Shown: piece by piece, positions 1-11,368 of the stretch | Layout of the letters: the number at the start of each line of letters is the position of its first letter | How positions within the stretch are numbered: position 1 is the stretch's first letter | Origin: Dimargaris cristalligena | Lineage: Eukaryota > Kickxellomycota > Dimargaritomycetes > Dimargaritales > Dimargaritaceae | DNA: 64,000 nucleotides | Assembly: GCA_027576995.1 (NCBI GenBank) | Contig: JANBQC010000040.1 | Location: 19,239 to 83,238, forward strand | Direction of reading: 5' to 3' | Translations under genes and position numbers: made by a program | The notes under the pieces: model-generated | Database searches by the model: none | What the model was told of the DNA's origin: nothing | What the model saw: the letters and a program-made list of their open reading frames with translations, nothing else

Positions 1-3000
1 TTGCCCTCCTAAAATCCGGCGCCACAATTTTGGGTAACTGGCAGCTTCTGATTGCCCCAAAATCGCCTATCCGCCATGTATAATAAAAAAGTATCATATA
101 ATTAATGGCTATATACCTATTATTTATAAGTGTTTCCTAGGTCCCTTTATTGATAAATTCTATCCACTTGTCACACGAATTAACCACTCTTAGTCCATCA
201 AGAGTCTTGGGGATAGGCTTCTAATGGTAGGTGGGGCATTGACATGGCCAAGCGGGCTGCTAGCATTAGGGTGGGCTGTACTAATCTAATAAAGCGAGTG
301 TCCAATGTGTATGCAGGGGACGTGTACTGTTGCACACTTACTAGTCAGTACAAGGGGGTGAGCGTATATAGAGTTTATTGAGGGTAAACTAAGGGGGGTA
401 AGAATAAGCTAAGGTATTAACCGGTCCCCATGGGGGGCCTGGTTATATATATGTGGGGGACTACTCCAAGGGAGGTCCTGAGGGGAAACTACATAACTAA
501 GATAATGATAGGGAGGGCTGGGTGGTCCTCGTATGAGCGGAGGCTTCCATGGGAACTGGAAGACACTAAGATCACCTAGGAGTGAGTAGTGCGAACTCCA
601 GGGGGGTCCGGCCGGTAAGATGATATATATGATGTCTGGCCCCATTAGGACTGGGGGTACAATATGGCGCTATATGGCCTGCTATGATGGCAATCATTAG
701 CGGATGGATTAGGTCGGATTAGGAGGGGTGACAACCAACCAATGTCACTTCTGAATATGAAGCAATCCAGCCCACTTAAACCAAATAAATTATTGATGTG
801 CTTCAATTACTACCAAATGGCTTTGGTATAGAGAAGGGTGTACTGATATGTGGGGTCCTTCATAGAGTGAGCATATGGTTATCTAGCTCAGTCGTTGAAA
901 CCTGGGCAGCCAGTTCGAAAGGGAACCTTAGTGGGATAGTTGACAGGGCATCAGATAAATTACTGATGGTGTCCGACGTAGAGGTCACTTGTGTCTTCGA
1001 GTTACTTGAATAAAACAGGGAGACATCCAGTAATGGATTACAAACTACCTTGCGACCCTGTCAATTCCTTACTGAGGATTACAAGTCGACTGAAAAAGTT
1101 GGCAGGCTAGGTGATTCAAATGGGACTCACACATGATATTGTTAATACGGTACCACCGGAGGTGTCTAGTATCGACCAGACACCCCATGGACTCGGGTTC
1201 CCCACCAGAACCCCACAGGTGCATACTATGCCCATGGCCATAGAACCACCGGACATTACTGCAAGGGTACCAGCTGAGGGATACCCTGCTGCAACACCAC
1301 CTGGTACACCAACATAGGGCCATGCTCAAACTTGCTAGAACACCAAGCCCATGGCTCCATCTGCCGAGCAGGGCTCATATGCCTGCCCCATACCGACACT
1401 GGCAACTATCTTGTAATCGCAACATTGGGGATGCCAATAGTCCAGTATAAAAACGGACTATCGGGGTGCCCTAATGTGGACCCTTAAATGGCTATTAATC
1501 CTATCCGCTACCCATTAATCCATTGCCGCTTGTTATCATCTAGTGCCCTTATATCTACTGCTATTAATAAAAGAGTCCTCCTTAATATTACTATGCTCAT
1601 ACATATTTGCTGATAACATTGGCCCTTTATTGTAAACCTGGGCTATTCTCTCCAATAACCCAAAGTCATTTGGGGCCCAAACTCCCAAACGAACTAATAT
1701 TTACCTCACAGATTGCATTACTATCTTCCTATTCATACGGTGATAGGAAGGTCATTCCATATCTCCACAGCCGACTGCTTCCCCCTCAACCCCTTAACTT
1801 GCCCCCAATCCGTATTGGAACATCTTAAATTATGGTTGGGTTCAAATTAAGATGAGAATGGCGACTGGGCGGCCGGTGAAGCCAAAGTATAATAGCTCTG
1901 CGAGTTGAGAGGCTATATAACAGTGTGTAATGATATTTTTGTGTACCCAGGTACAAGGAAAATGGCAAAGGTGGATTTAAGGGAGGGGAGTGCACAAAAG
2001 AGTGCTATATTACTTAGCCCTCAATCCTCACCGGAATTGGTCTCACCCTACGATTCAGTTACCTCGTAACGACCCACCCGGCCAATAGTAGAGCTAGTGT
2101 GACATCCAACAGGGAAGGGGGATTGGCCCCATCGCTGGTTATCAAAACCAAGCGCCCCCACCTCCCTTTGCTCTGGAAGGCTACTTCCTGCTGCCTTATC
2201 CTATACAATAAACCGTGTATATACTCGCCCTCATTATAACTACTTGACTCGTAACAACCTGATGGAAATATCGATGGCCACGCCATCTTAAACTGGGGTC
2301 GATAATTTGCGAGTCCAGAAGTAACCAGGCAGTTTCGCGCAAAATATATACAGGCGAGTGCTGGTGGGATTTACGCCCAACTGATTCTCAGACAGGGTAC
2401 CTTAATTGAATGAAATAGCGAGGTTGTCGCCAAAACTTGATACCCTTCTAGTTTAATGCTGATGGCTAATCATTTAACCCGATATTCAATCTTTTCGAGG
2501 GTTGCGGTAGCGCTATAAGCCGGATTTAGGTAGTCAACTTGATGGTCATAGGCCCAAACTTCGAGAGAAGGAATTCCGCTCATACCCATTGTGACCACGA
2601 GCCTGTGGTATGGAAGTAGCCTACTATTCAGTTGTACGGGAGAAGGGAAAGAAAATAAAATGAAAATAAACCAGCAAGCCAATTAGGTTTGGACTGTTAC
2701 GTGTTAACGGGGGGGAATGGTAGAATAGCGTTAAACTTAATTATTGTTATGGAAATACTAGAGAAAGGAACCTCCTCGTTCCATGGGGGGAGCGGGAGCT
2801 ATTGGTTTTGATCATCGTAGATGGGTGTAGATCCTCCCGTTCTGTTGGATGTTACACTAACTATTCTATTGTCTGTTTAGCCCACTATGGGCCGATTGGC
2901 CCGTTACAGTACCATAGTATTCTTGAACTACCACAGACCTTGTCCAATTAGGAGGGCCTAATGGCCACAGAGCCAACTTGGAAATGGAATTCTAGGAGTT

Positions 3001-3600
3001 TATGGCTATTATTCAGCGGGCCTAGTAGTTCAACCTTCGGTTTTTTGTCGGCAAAAAAAATATGCCGGGGGTGGTTATATGGAGGGGGAAGAGGAGTTGG
3101 TACTTTACCATTTTTATTCCGTGTATTACAACAGAGGTAGAGGGAAGGTAAAGACTGCCAGATAGCAACGCCATTTACACGCAGGTTACCATTTAGGAAT
3201 GAGTACGAGTGTAATACAAGTCGCCAATTTTTTTGCTTTCGCATAATGGTTTAACCCGCAAAGCAGGATTTGCAACGATTGGGGTAGTGGGCCGAGGAAA
3301 AAGGTACAAGTGAACGTTGCCAGGTATCTGGTGAATGGGCAGTGGTAGTGGTGTACCGGTGAAACTACTGGAGAAGTCGTCAACTATAAAACCAAGGCGC
3401 CCCGTATCAAGTAGCTGGACACCGCCGTATGATAATTATATCTATGTTTTGGTATATTGTGCTCTAGGTTTACATTCTGTCTTTTTTTTGTACACCACAT
3501 TTAGCCGGACTATTCTGCTGATAACTTGGTTACTTACAATTTCCTTTTTCTCCACCCGATTTCCTTTACTCCTGTTTTCTTGATATTTCTACACTGCACC
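1..3600. other. Gene-free AT-rich spacer
   Basis: I find no supportable gene here. All open frames are short (under 100 codons), lack recognisable domains and are not bordered by good splice sites. The last 150 bases before 3601 are T-rich and pyrimidine-rich and probably hold the promoter of the secreted F-box-like gene that follows. Confidence 0.5.
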
Positions 3601-5433
3601 ATGCAGCCTCTACGTCTGAACATTTTGGTCTTGACCTCATTCGGCCTGTCCCTCCTCGCCAGCAACCACGTTAGCGCCAGCGAAAGTAGCCGGCGGTTGA
3701 CCAAATGGAAGAAAAGCCTGAAAAATAAGTATGCTAAAACAATGAACAAAATGCGAGCTTACGCCCCGGGCAACATTAAACTCGACGACCAGAGTAGTGA
3801 AGAGTCCAACAAAGCGGTGACTTCTGTTCCAGGCGATAAGTTAACCAGTCTACCCAATGAACTCTTGAACAATATTTTGGACCTGGCTATAGAGCCGGGG
3901 TCCTTCCGCCAAACTTACCCTGGGCTTATGTTGACCTCCAAAGCCATGGCAGCCCACGTTTTAGCCCATCCTAGTGGTGCGATACTAGTAAGTGTCAACG
4001 GTATTTTACCTTTGTCACCATATCCGAATTGTCCCAATTCATAGATGTCACCTTTGCCTACGCATGCCAGTGAGCTAAAGAAATTCAAATTATACACCCG
4101 CCACTACAATTTTGTAGTCTAGTAGTATTTTATTTAAATACTCCTACATGATATACTATGGTCATACTTGTGGTTATTAGCCGGTACATTAATTATACCT
4201 ATTCTACTATACTACATTATTTAGCCAACCTACCACAAACTTCAAGTCGGCTTAAAACATTATCGAGCTAGTGGCGTGTTCAAGGTTCGTAAGGGAACTA
4301 TAGTCCCAGCTGATAAACCGGTATCCAAATTGGTGTCAATATCCCGTAATTTCAAAAATGGGGTTAAGCAAACATTCAATCCCTGGCAAGAGTTACTTTA
4401 TCACCAATTTGCCACCACACTATGGCGGAGTGCCAGTCGTTTTGTGAGCTTCGCCTGCGATATTGTGAATACCGATGGGGTAGCAAGGTTGAATCCCCAT
4501 GAAAACCCCCTCACAATGATATATCTCCGTGAGACCTTGGCAATTGGTCGAGACTTAAAAATTTTCCAGAAGGGGGCGCCGCACTTCATCGATCCCAACC
4601 AACTGACGCAGCAGACACTGGAGAAGCAACTGCCGCTCCTAGCCCTTGTTGATACTCATAATAATGCCACTGACCTCCTCCAGGTCTTTGACACGCTAGT
4701 GGACCCATCATTTGATTTACTCATTCATCGGGACTGGGTGAAGCCATCCGACTCAAAATCCGACTATGCAGAGGGTCCCTTGCGGAATATTATCAGACTG
4801 CGCCAGGTCCCTACATTTAGCCTTTTTTCGGGGGTTTATTATTGGGACTTATTCGATACTCTGGCCGCTATCATCATGGCCCGGTTAGCCCTTACGGGAC
4901 AGTACGATCTCTTTCGTAGTTTTATCTCGAGTATCCAGTCTATTGACAACTCTCACCACCCATATGGCGGCCTTCGTTTTGGCAGCCCTGACTTAGGAAA
5001 ACTGGCCGTTATGCTGAGTGCCATGACTCGCCAGAAGGAACTGGTGTGTATATTGCCCCACGATTTTTTAGGCAGAGACCTTAATTATGGGCTTACCGTG
5101 GATATTCCTGAGTCTAATTGTTTCATGGCCGATGAAATGCGCCAAATGGGGTTGATCACGAGTGCAAGGTTTCTGGAGGAGACTCTGGAATGTGCGGATT
5201 ACGAGTCGGATGAACCGTCTGAAACTGGCGGACAGAGGCCTGAGTTAGACTCCAGACCCCTCCGGCAATTGCGGCTCGTCGATAGTGGCGAAACTCCCCA
5301 AATGGGGGTGCCAGTTATCATTTCCGAGTTCGATGTTGACACCAGAAACGCGCTTACGGACCTGGGCCCATGGGAACACGACGAGCTTTGGGAGTATGGC
5401 CAATTGTTGGCCAAACAACAGCACCTTATGTAA
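3601..5433 (+). CDS. Predicted secreted protein with F-box-like motif
   Basis: Two exons, 3601-3987 and 4225-5433 (387 + 1209 nt, 531 residues), joined at GTAAGT and an ATTTAG acceptor in phase 0. The start is the ATG at 3601 because it opens directly onto a classic signal peptide: residues 1-26, hydrophobic core ILVLTSFGLSLLA, Ala-rich cleavage region near NHVSA. A basic stretch follows (residues 28-55), then a degenerate F-box-like motif at about residues 84-115 (LTSLPNELLNNILDLA). Known F-box proteins bind Skp1 in SCF ubiquitin ligases and are normally cytosolic or nuclear, so a signal peptide is unexpected. The remaining 400 residues match nothing I recognise. Codon use looks more AT-rich than in the conserved neighbours. 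Secretion and the F-box assignment are inferences; the open two-exon structure is seen directly. The protein could instead be a secreted protein of unknown fold with a chance F-box match. Confidence 0.7.
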
Positions 5434-6167
5434 TAGAGTAGAGCTCACTATGAGCATCTACAAATGACATTTTATTTCATTGGCCTACAACTTGAATTAA
5501 AGGACTTTCGTTGAAACAACTGGCCCACACCCTTTTGCAAGGTGGTACTTACATAATAAAACTAAGGCCTCGAATTCATTGATGGCTCTACACAAACAAC
5601 TTATTTCCGAGGAATGTACAATGACTATATGGGGAGCGTGCGGTATGCCTGAATCACCAAGAAATCGATTGATATGGCGGATAATGCTGGTTCAAAACGA
5701 AATTCCTGGATACATTCCTATACACCATTTATTTGACGCTATATACGGTCGCATTAGATTACATCTATATTTTTCCGCGTTTTTATTATAGTACTGGAAA
5801 GGTAATGAGGCTACCATCGTGAGCCCATATGGTTTATATCCTAGGTCCATCAAGATCTACCCCCTCGGTATATATTTGAAATCTCCTTCCACCCCCAGGC
5901 TTCCTTGAAGGATTGCGGCTTCTTCGGTTTCGTCATGAGAGTTCAGGGTAACTCCGTAACACTAGATGGCTTTAAATCACTCTGCCAGAAGTCCGTGAAC
6001 CTTTTTTTACGACTTATACAGAGAACAGTACTAATTCTTTAAGGTTTTATTTATAGAAATACAAAAACAGTTGAATACATGTTTATGATAACATGCTATG
6101 CTATACACCTGTTGAAAGTGGGCCCATGGGGTGGGATAGTTACAGATCAAATCATTACAATATTTTA
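5434..6167. other. Spacer between convergent genes
   Basis: Tail-to-tail spacer between the secreted F-box-like gene and the RGS-GPCR. A 70-codon open frame at 5582-5791 has no recognisable domain and I do not call it a gene. No RNA gene or repeat was seen. Confidence 0.4.
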
Positions 6168-8255
6168 CTATGCCTCCGACTCGGCCAGGGTCGGAGGAGC
6201 CGAATAATCGGCGTTGTACCGGGCCAGGGTATCGGTGACTAATAAATCAATTACCGCGTCCTTAACTTCTTCGAACATACCCACGGTGTACCGCTCCTGA
6301 TGAGCAACTTGGTCCTGCAGGGGTTTTTTCTTCCGAATATCGATATTAATTTCGAAAATGGACTCCGCCGAAATATACTTTGTGTAGAAGTGGCGGAACG
6401 CCCCGCGAAGGTGATCGGGAACCGGGTCGTCCAAGGAGTGGGGCCAGACGGAGGAAATCGATGCTGGGTATGGTATATCCCGGACGAGACGGGCCCATAA
6501 ATCGCGCTCAACGACAGTGGCTTGAATGGCGCCCGGCAGTTGGGTGGACGTCAAGTGCGGTAGAACCGGGTTGAAGGGTGGGGGGTGGGGTTCTGCCAAT
6601 GGAGGGACCGGTGCGTTGTTTTTGGCCCACCCGGCACTAGCCCCGGGTTTGGCAGACGGATCGGACGAAGGGAGATTAAGGGGGTTACTTGGGGTCGGAC
6701 TCGGTGGCTGGATGGCTTCGAACGGGGCCACCACCAGGGCCAAATCAGAGGCCGCGTTACTACCGCCACCATGGGAAAGAGCACTACTGCTGCTAGTGTT
6801 ATATTCGTGACTAACGGGGCGGGTGGCTGAACCCGAAGTGGAACTTATACTATAATGTAATAGCTCGGAATCAAATATCTCGGCCGCCATCGATACGGTG
6901 TGGCAGTGTTGGTGGGCTGACCCATGGGCGTTTTCGTGCTTGGGAACGGGTGGAATTTTCCGCTCGCGCTCGGGGGGATGGGGAACGACCTCCTCCTCCT
7001 TCTCCTTCTCAGTTCTCCGCTCTGTCAGCACCACTTCATACAGGGCCAACTTTAATATCTGGTAATCCAGTAGGAAAGTTGGGAGTTCGCCACAGTAGAT
7101 GGAAGTGCAGAAGCGTCGGAAATCAAAATATTTGTCGGGATGGTTGATGATCCGGAACAAGGTCTGTCTATTAGCCGGCATCATCTGACGAGCCCGGGAC
7201 ATTTTGATACGTTGGATATGTCCCTTGTATAGCGGAAGGATTAAAAACATGAGGGTATACCATATGTACTGGGCGTAGCTGATAATCAGCAAGGCGATAC
7301 CGGAGTTAGGTCTGGGGAGATCTAGACTATAGACAATACGATAAGCCAATTCGAGGACAAATAGGCCAAAGTAGTAAATCGTCAATTCCTGTCGGATCCC
7401 GAAACCGTCGTCAAGGTGGCGAAGGAAAAATAGAGTGGGAATGTAAATGATGATGAGAATGGCACCGGCCACGGCGGTATTGTAGGCAGACAGCCAGCCG
7501 AGGGAACAACCCGGATTGCCATGACTTAAGGACCTGTCCTGCTGAGTGGCCACAAACACGGAATAGACGATGCACGTATAGATGACCAGGGCGGCAGTAA
7601 TGGCCATTAACTTAAATTTCAGTGAACGTTGGCCCATAATGTACCAGGGACGCCGCCAGGTCCGCTGCAGCGTCACCGACGGTTGGGATAGCCGGGATAT
7701 GGAGACGCTGCGTTCACTTGCACTGCCGTTACCGGCTTGCCCACCCGTCTGGGCACTATTCATCCGATTCTGGTCAGTAAAATTGAGTTGATGGCCCAGA
7801 ACCTGGGCATGTTTGGCCAGTGCCAGCAGTTTAAGGGTGCATAGTAAAGGGATCGTTAAGGTCAAATGCACGGTTACAACGTTGGATAAATAAATAACCA
7901 GGCAGGGGAAGTCTTCGGCGTAATAGAGGGCGCTGGCTACTAACGAAATTATGCTGGCGATATTGCCAATCGTACTCAACGAAATGGACCGTTTTTCGTA
8001 AAACGGATTGTTGTGACCCCGGATGATGAACAGGGCGTTTAGGGAGATGCCCAGGGCGAGTGAAACTGCGAGAATGGGGTAGACTATCGCCCGGATAAGT
8101 GGGTAGTTGGCGTGCTCGTCTGGGGACAATCGACTACTGTGGCCAACGTATTGGTGATTGCGATGGTGCTGCAAAGCGGTCATTGAGTCGATGGTAGTCA
8201 TTGCCCTAAGAACGAGATGGTGGATCCTGTCGTTGGGATACATAAAGGTACTCAT
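6168..8255 (-). CDS. RGS-domain G-protein-coupled receptor
   Basis: One uninterrupted exon encoding 695 residues. The N-terminal 340 residues hold about seven hydrophobic helices, the first near residues 50-75 (AIVYPILAVSLALG). The cytoplasmic C-terminal half carries an RGS domain, the module that speeds GTP hydrolysis by G-alpha subunits. Its first half is at about residues 360-410 (PDKYFDFRRFCTSIYCGEL) and its second half at about 615-690 (FRHFYTKYISAESIFEIN, then FEEVKDAVIDLL). Between the two halves lies a Ser/Pro/Gly-rich, probably disordered insertion of about 200 residues. Fusions of a seven-helix receptor to an RGS domain are a known fungal receptor class; the ligand cannot be read from the sequence. 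Start: ATG at 8255, directly after an in-frame TAA; Met-5 and Met-19 are alternatives. Confidence 0.85.
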   Translation of the reverse strand: MSTFMYPNDRIHHLVLRAMTTIDSMTALQHHRNHQYVGHSSRLSPDEHANYPLIRAIVYPILAVSLALGISLNALFIIRGHNNPFYEKRSISLSTIGNIASIISLVASALYYAEDFPCLVIYLSNVVTVHLTLTIPLLCTLKLLALAKHAQVLGHQLNFTDQNRMNSAQTGGQAGNGSASERSVSISRLSQPSVTLQRTWRRPWYIMGQRSLKFKLMAITAALVIYTCIVYSVFVATQQDRSLSHGNPGCSLGWLSAYNTAVAGAILIIIYIPTLFFLRHLDDGFGIRQELTIYYFGLFVLELAYRIVYSLDLPRPNSGIALLIISYAQYIWYTLMFLILPLYKGHIQRIKMSRARQMMPANRQTLFRIINHPDKYFDFRRFCTSIYCGELPTFLLDYQILKLALYEVVLTERRTEKEKEEEVVPHPPERERKIPPVPKHENAHGSAHQHCHTVSMAAEIFDSELLHYSISSTSGSATRPVSHEYNTSSSSALSHGGGSNAASDLALVVAPFEAIQPPSPTPSNPLNLPSSDPSAKPGASAGWAKNNAPVPPLAEPHPPPFNPVLPHLTSTQLPGAIQATVVERDLWARLVRDIPYPASISSVWPHSLDDPVPDHLRGAFRHFYTKYISAESIFEINIDIRKKKPLQDQVAHQERYTVGMFEEVKDAVIDLLVTDTLARYNADYSAPPTLAESEA

Positions 8256-9365
8256 TTAGGGTAAAATGTCCCATAATCTCCGCGACAGCGAAGACTGGGG
8301 AATGGGCACTTCACGTGCTGCTTGGCGTTAGTTTAAGCACCCAGAACAGACTATAGAGTTTGGAACACGATATGGTGAGTCAAAAATTAAATTAGACGGC
8401 AATCTTTGTGAATATGTTAATGGTAGGTGAAAATATGCTGTCATGATAGCAAATTATAACATAAATTAATGTATAGAGGAAAGCTGAGGGCGGCCCAATT
8501 AATGCAAAGGTTCATCAGCTGTGCCTTGGTAGGTAGATGAGGAGCTCTAAGAGTGCTATGGCCAAAAAAGATAGCCAGGGGACTCTTTGAATATCGTAAG
8601 TGCCGAGAATATTAAGGTGATTGGAAGTAGAGTAATTTAAATAAATATAGTTGACTTTCGGTTCATTGGTATCGTTTTCCAATGGAGTATATAAAGCGAA
8701 TAATAATCATATTGAATCGTCTATGTAGGATAATGTTGAAAATGTAACCAGGCAGCGTCTAATAGTCGGTCTTATCTTCTCCAATACCCCCTAAACATAC
8801 ACTTCCACTTCGGCAAGAGCTACAGTTGAGAGCATGAATTGTTGAACACAAAGTGTAAAACATGTTTTACGATACGGTGATATCCCCCCCCCTGGCCAGA
8901 TCCAACTGAATCCCCCCTACATCATCTAACCATATCCTCGCTTCTGAGACCAAAGGGGCTCACACTATAGGCCAATCGTGATAAGATGCTCTCCATTCCC
9001 AAACGATAGCGGTAATGTTTCGATTATACCCCAATTAAAGGGACCCCGATGTCCCTCACCGCCGTGGTTTGGTCTGCATTTACAGTGTGGGTAGGTTAGT
9101 TTAACTGGCACTGTTTATTACCAGAAGACCGCATCGAAGTACTGGTCAAACATTATCATAAAAATGCTTTGATTAAAATGGTATGGACATATACATAAAC
9201 TAGAGCAAACTGACGAAGCTGCCATTTAATCTGTTTACGTACCCTTTGGGCACCTACTCGGACCAACTATTAGGTATTGGGTAGAACAAAATTGTACTTT
9301 ATTGGATACTTGTAGATAGAGGGGGAATCCGCAGGTATAAATGCGCCGCATCGCAGGGGAAAAGC
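8256..9365. other. Spacer upstream of the RGS-GPCR
   Basis: AT-rich spacer between two minus-strand genes. It should hold the receptor promoter and the terminator of the eIF4E-like gene. I see no gene, repeat family member or RNA gene. Confidence 0.4.
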
Positions 9366-11368
9366 TTATTTATATACATCAGTATTACGGAAACTAGAGT
9401 TATCCTTCATTGAGTCGTTGTGTGCCTTGTATTCCATGATGGTATCGGCCGGTAGGTTAAGAATGCGCTTCACCGTATCCCTAATTGACAAATAGCAACG
9501 ATGTTCCGAGACCCGAATTAAGGGCGGGGTATTGCAAGCATATGATTAGTAGAATGTTGGGGGGGAGAGTAAAAGAAGACACGTATGCAATACTCGACCT
9601 GGCTTTGGGGATGTGCAATATTGGGCTGAAAGGGCGCAATAGTACAATGATAATGGTGCAGAGCTATCCGGACTTACCTGATGCGGAGATTAATTCGACC
9701 GTCTTGCGCCGAGCTATTCCACAGTGACAGTATATCCTCAGAGTTACGGATAGAGAGGACGGCCCCGCAAATGTCATTTCCTACATCAAACTGATCACCA
9801 ATAACCGCCAACACCTAGTGAAGTGAGAGTGGATTGGTAATGTAAAAAAAAAAAGATACGATGGAATTGGTGGTTAGCGAGGTTCACCTCGTCTTCAAGC
9901 CACCAATATGAAAATTATCCAATAGAAATGAAACATTCATTCGGTAATTAAATTTCGGATATTAATTAAGATCGGGGACACTAATCAATGAGAGTAACTT
10001 ACCAAATCCTCCCAGTAGCGGCTGGCGATGCCCTTCTTAAGGCGAACAATCCATTTACCGCCGTTCTTATTGACGTCATCCTAGAGACCCATACCAAGAC
10101 CAAATGTACACAAATAATTAGTAAACGTTAATAAATGATGTTGGCCGATTGGTGGCTAAAGATTAGATAGTCGGTACAAGATATTACAGTTGGCTATTTT
10201 CAATATAAACTAAAAATGGATCGCCTCTGAAATCGGAAACCTGGAGTTTCCCGGGGTTCACGATAGGTCAGCTAGTCTAATCGAGAACACTTACCTCCCA
10301 GACAGGGCGGACGCCTTGCTTAAACAAATGGTAGTCCGAGATGGTCGGTAGTTCGTGGGGACGACGCAGATGGCAGTAGACGGCCCAAAAGTTCTCTATC
10401 GAGGAAAATGAGGCAATTTTCTTCATAGCACTCTCATAGTTGACAATTTTCTGCCCGGGGGCACGGTGCATAAACCAAAACACCCAGGTGAACTGAAGGG
10501 GGTGAATCCCTGAGCTTGAGCCGGCTTTAACATTAGCCAGGGGTAGCAGATTCGCGTGAGAGAGCGACTTGTTTTTTACACTCAAACTAGTGGAGCTGCC
10601 GCTGTTGGTGTCACGGTAGAAAAGGTGATTCGAGGCGCCCGGACCACCGCCCGATGTTCCAGTGCCACCGGTCGTTAAGTTGCCCATTGCAGCGGCTGTA
10701 CCGGCGGCCGAGAAGTTAAGACTGGCCCCAGTACTCGCACTAATGTTGGTGGACGAGTTGTGCCGGGGTAATGTGGCAGAGTGGCCGTTAGCGGGGTTAC
10801 TTCCGGTGGCTGTATTAGAATTAGAGCCGTTAGAGGAGCCAGTAGTCGCACCAGGGGTACCCGTAGTAGGTTTCCGCAACTTTGATAGAGCGGGAGTGGA
10901 AATTTTACGCTGCAACTGGATTAATTTGGCGCTAATGCATATAGTTAACGAAGAAAACGGCCCAGAAAATGACCAATTGTGGATTAATAAGGGTTTAAAG
11001 GCAGAATAAGTAGTATTGGGGTAAATATCCCGGGAATGGTGCAGTGTATATACTGGGGAGTCTTCCTAGGAATACAGGCATGCCCAAATACTTGGAGGGA
11101 ATCTTCGGTGTACGCCTGAGTGGCATATAGACTACATAATTAAATAAGAACTATGGCAGCCCAAATAATGGATGAAGTCGGCGATATAAAAAAACAAAAG
11201 TAAGAGGTAATGGTGAAAATCAAATAGGTCGCCTCGGGATAACCAGGTAGTCGTGGGTCGACCGACTAGAGTTACATCGAGTGTTACTTACGATTTACGG
11301 ACGTTGTTATTCGAGGATTGTCCGTTGTTCAACGATGCTGTGGCAGTACCCGCTTGAGTGGATTCCAT
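9366..11368 (-). CDS. EIF4E2: eIF4E-family cap-binding protein, class II (4EHP-like)
   Basis: Five exons on the minus strand: 11368-11292, 10931-10295, 10080-10003, 9814-9678 and 9480-9366, about 347 residues; the final stop may be off by one base. The C-terminal 190 residues are a complete eIF4E fold, which binds the mRNA 5' cap. Conserved landmarks are SFSSIENFWAVY, the cap-binding Trp in RPVWEDD, GGKWIVRL, SRYWEDL, DICGAVLSIR and a C-terminal DNSSFRNTD. Where class I eIF4E has its first cap-stacking Trp, this protein has Tyr (VNYESAMKKI), the hallmark of class II 4EHP/eIF4E2. In animals 4EHP is linked to translational repression; the role here is inferred from that. The N-terminal 150 residues are low-complexity Ser/Thr/Gly/Asn. 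Exons 2-5 are certain from protein conservation. Exon 1 rests on an ATG, a GTAAGT donor and frame closure only. Confidence 0.9.
9866..9907 (-). other. Stable hairpin inside an intron of the 4EHP gene
   Basis: An 8-bp perfect stem (ATTGGTGG with CCACCAAT) encloses a second perfect 5-bp hairpin (CGAGG, four-base loop, CCTCG). It lies in the intron between the third and fourth coding exons (9815-10002). It could be a structured intronic RNA or a splicing element. I could not match it to a known snoRNA class: no C/D boxes are obvious. Confidence 0.35.

Noticed and set aside
880..935. A-box and B-box-like sequences (TAGCTCAGTCG, AGTTCGAAAGG)
   Set aside because: The boxes are too close together and no cloverleaf can be drawn.
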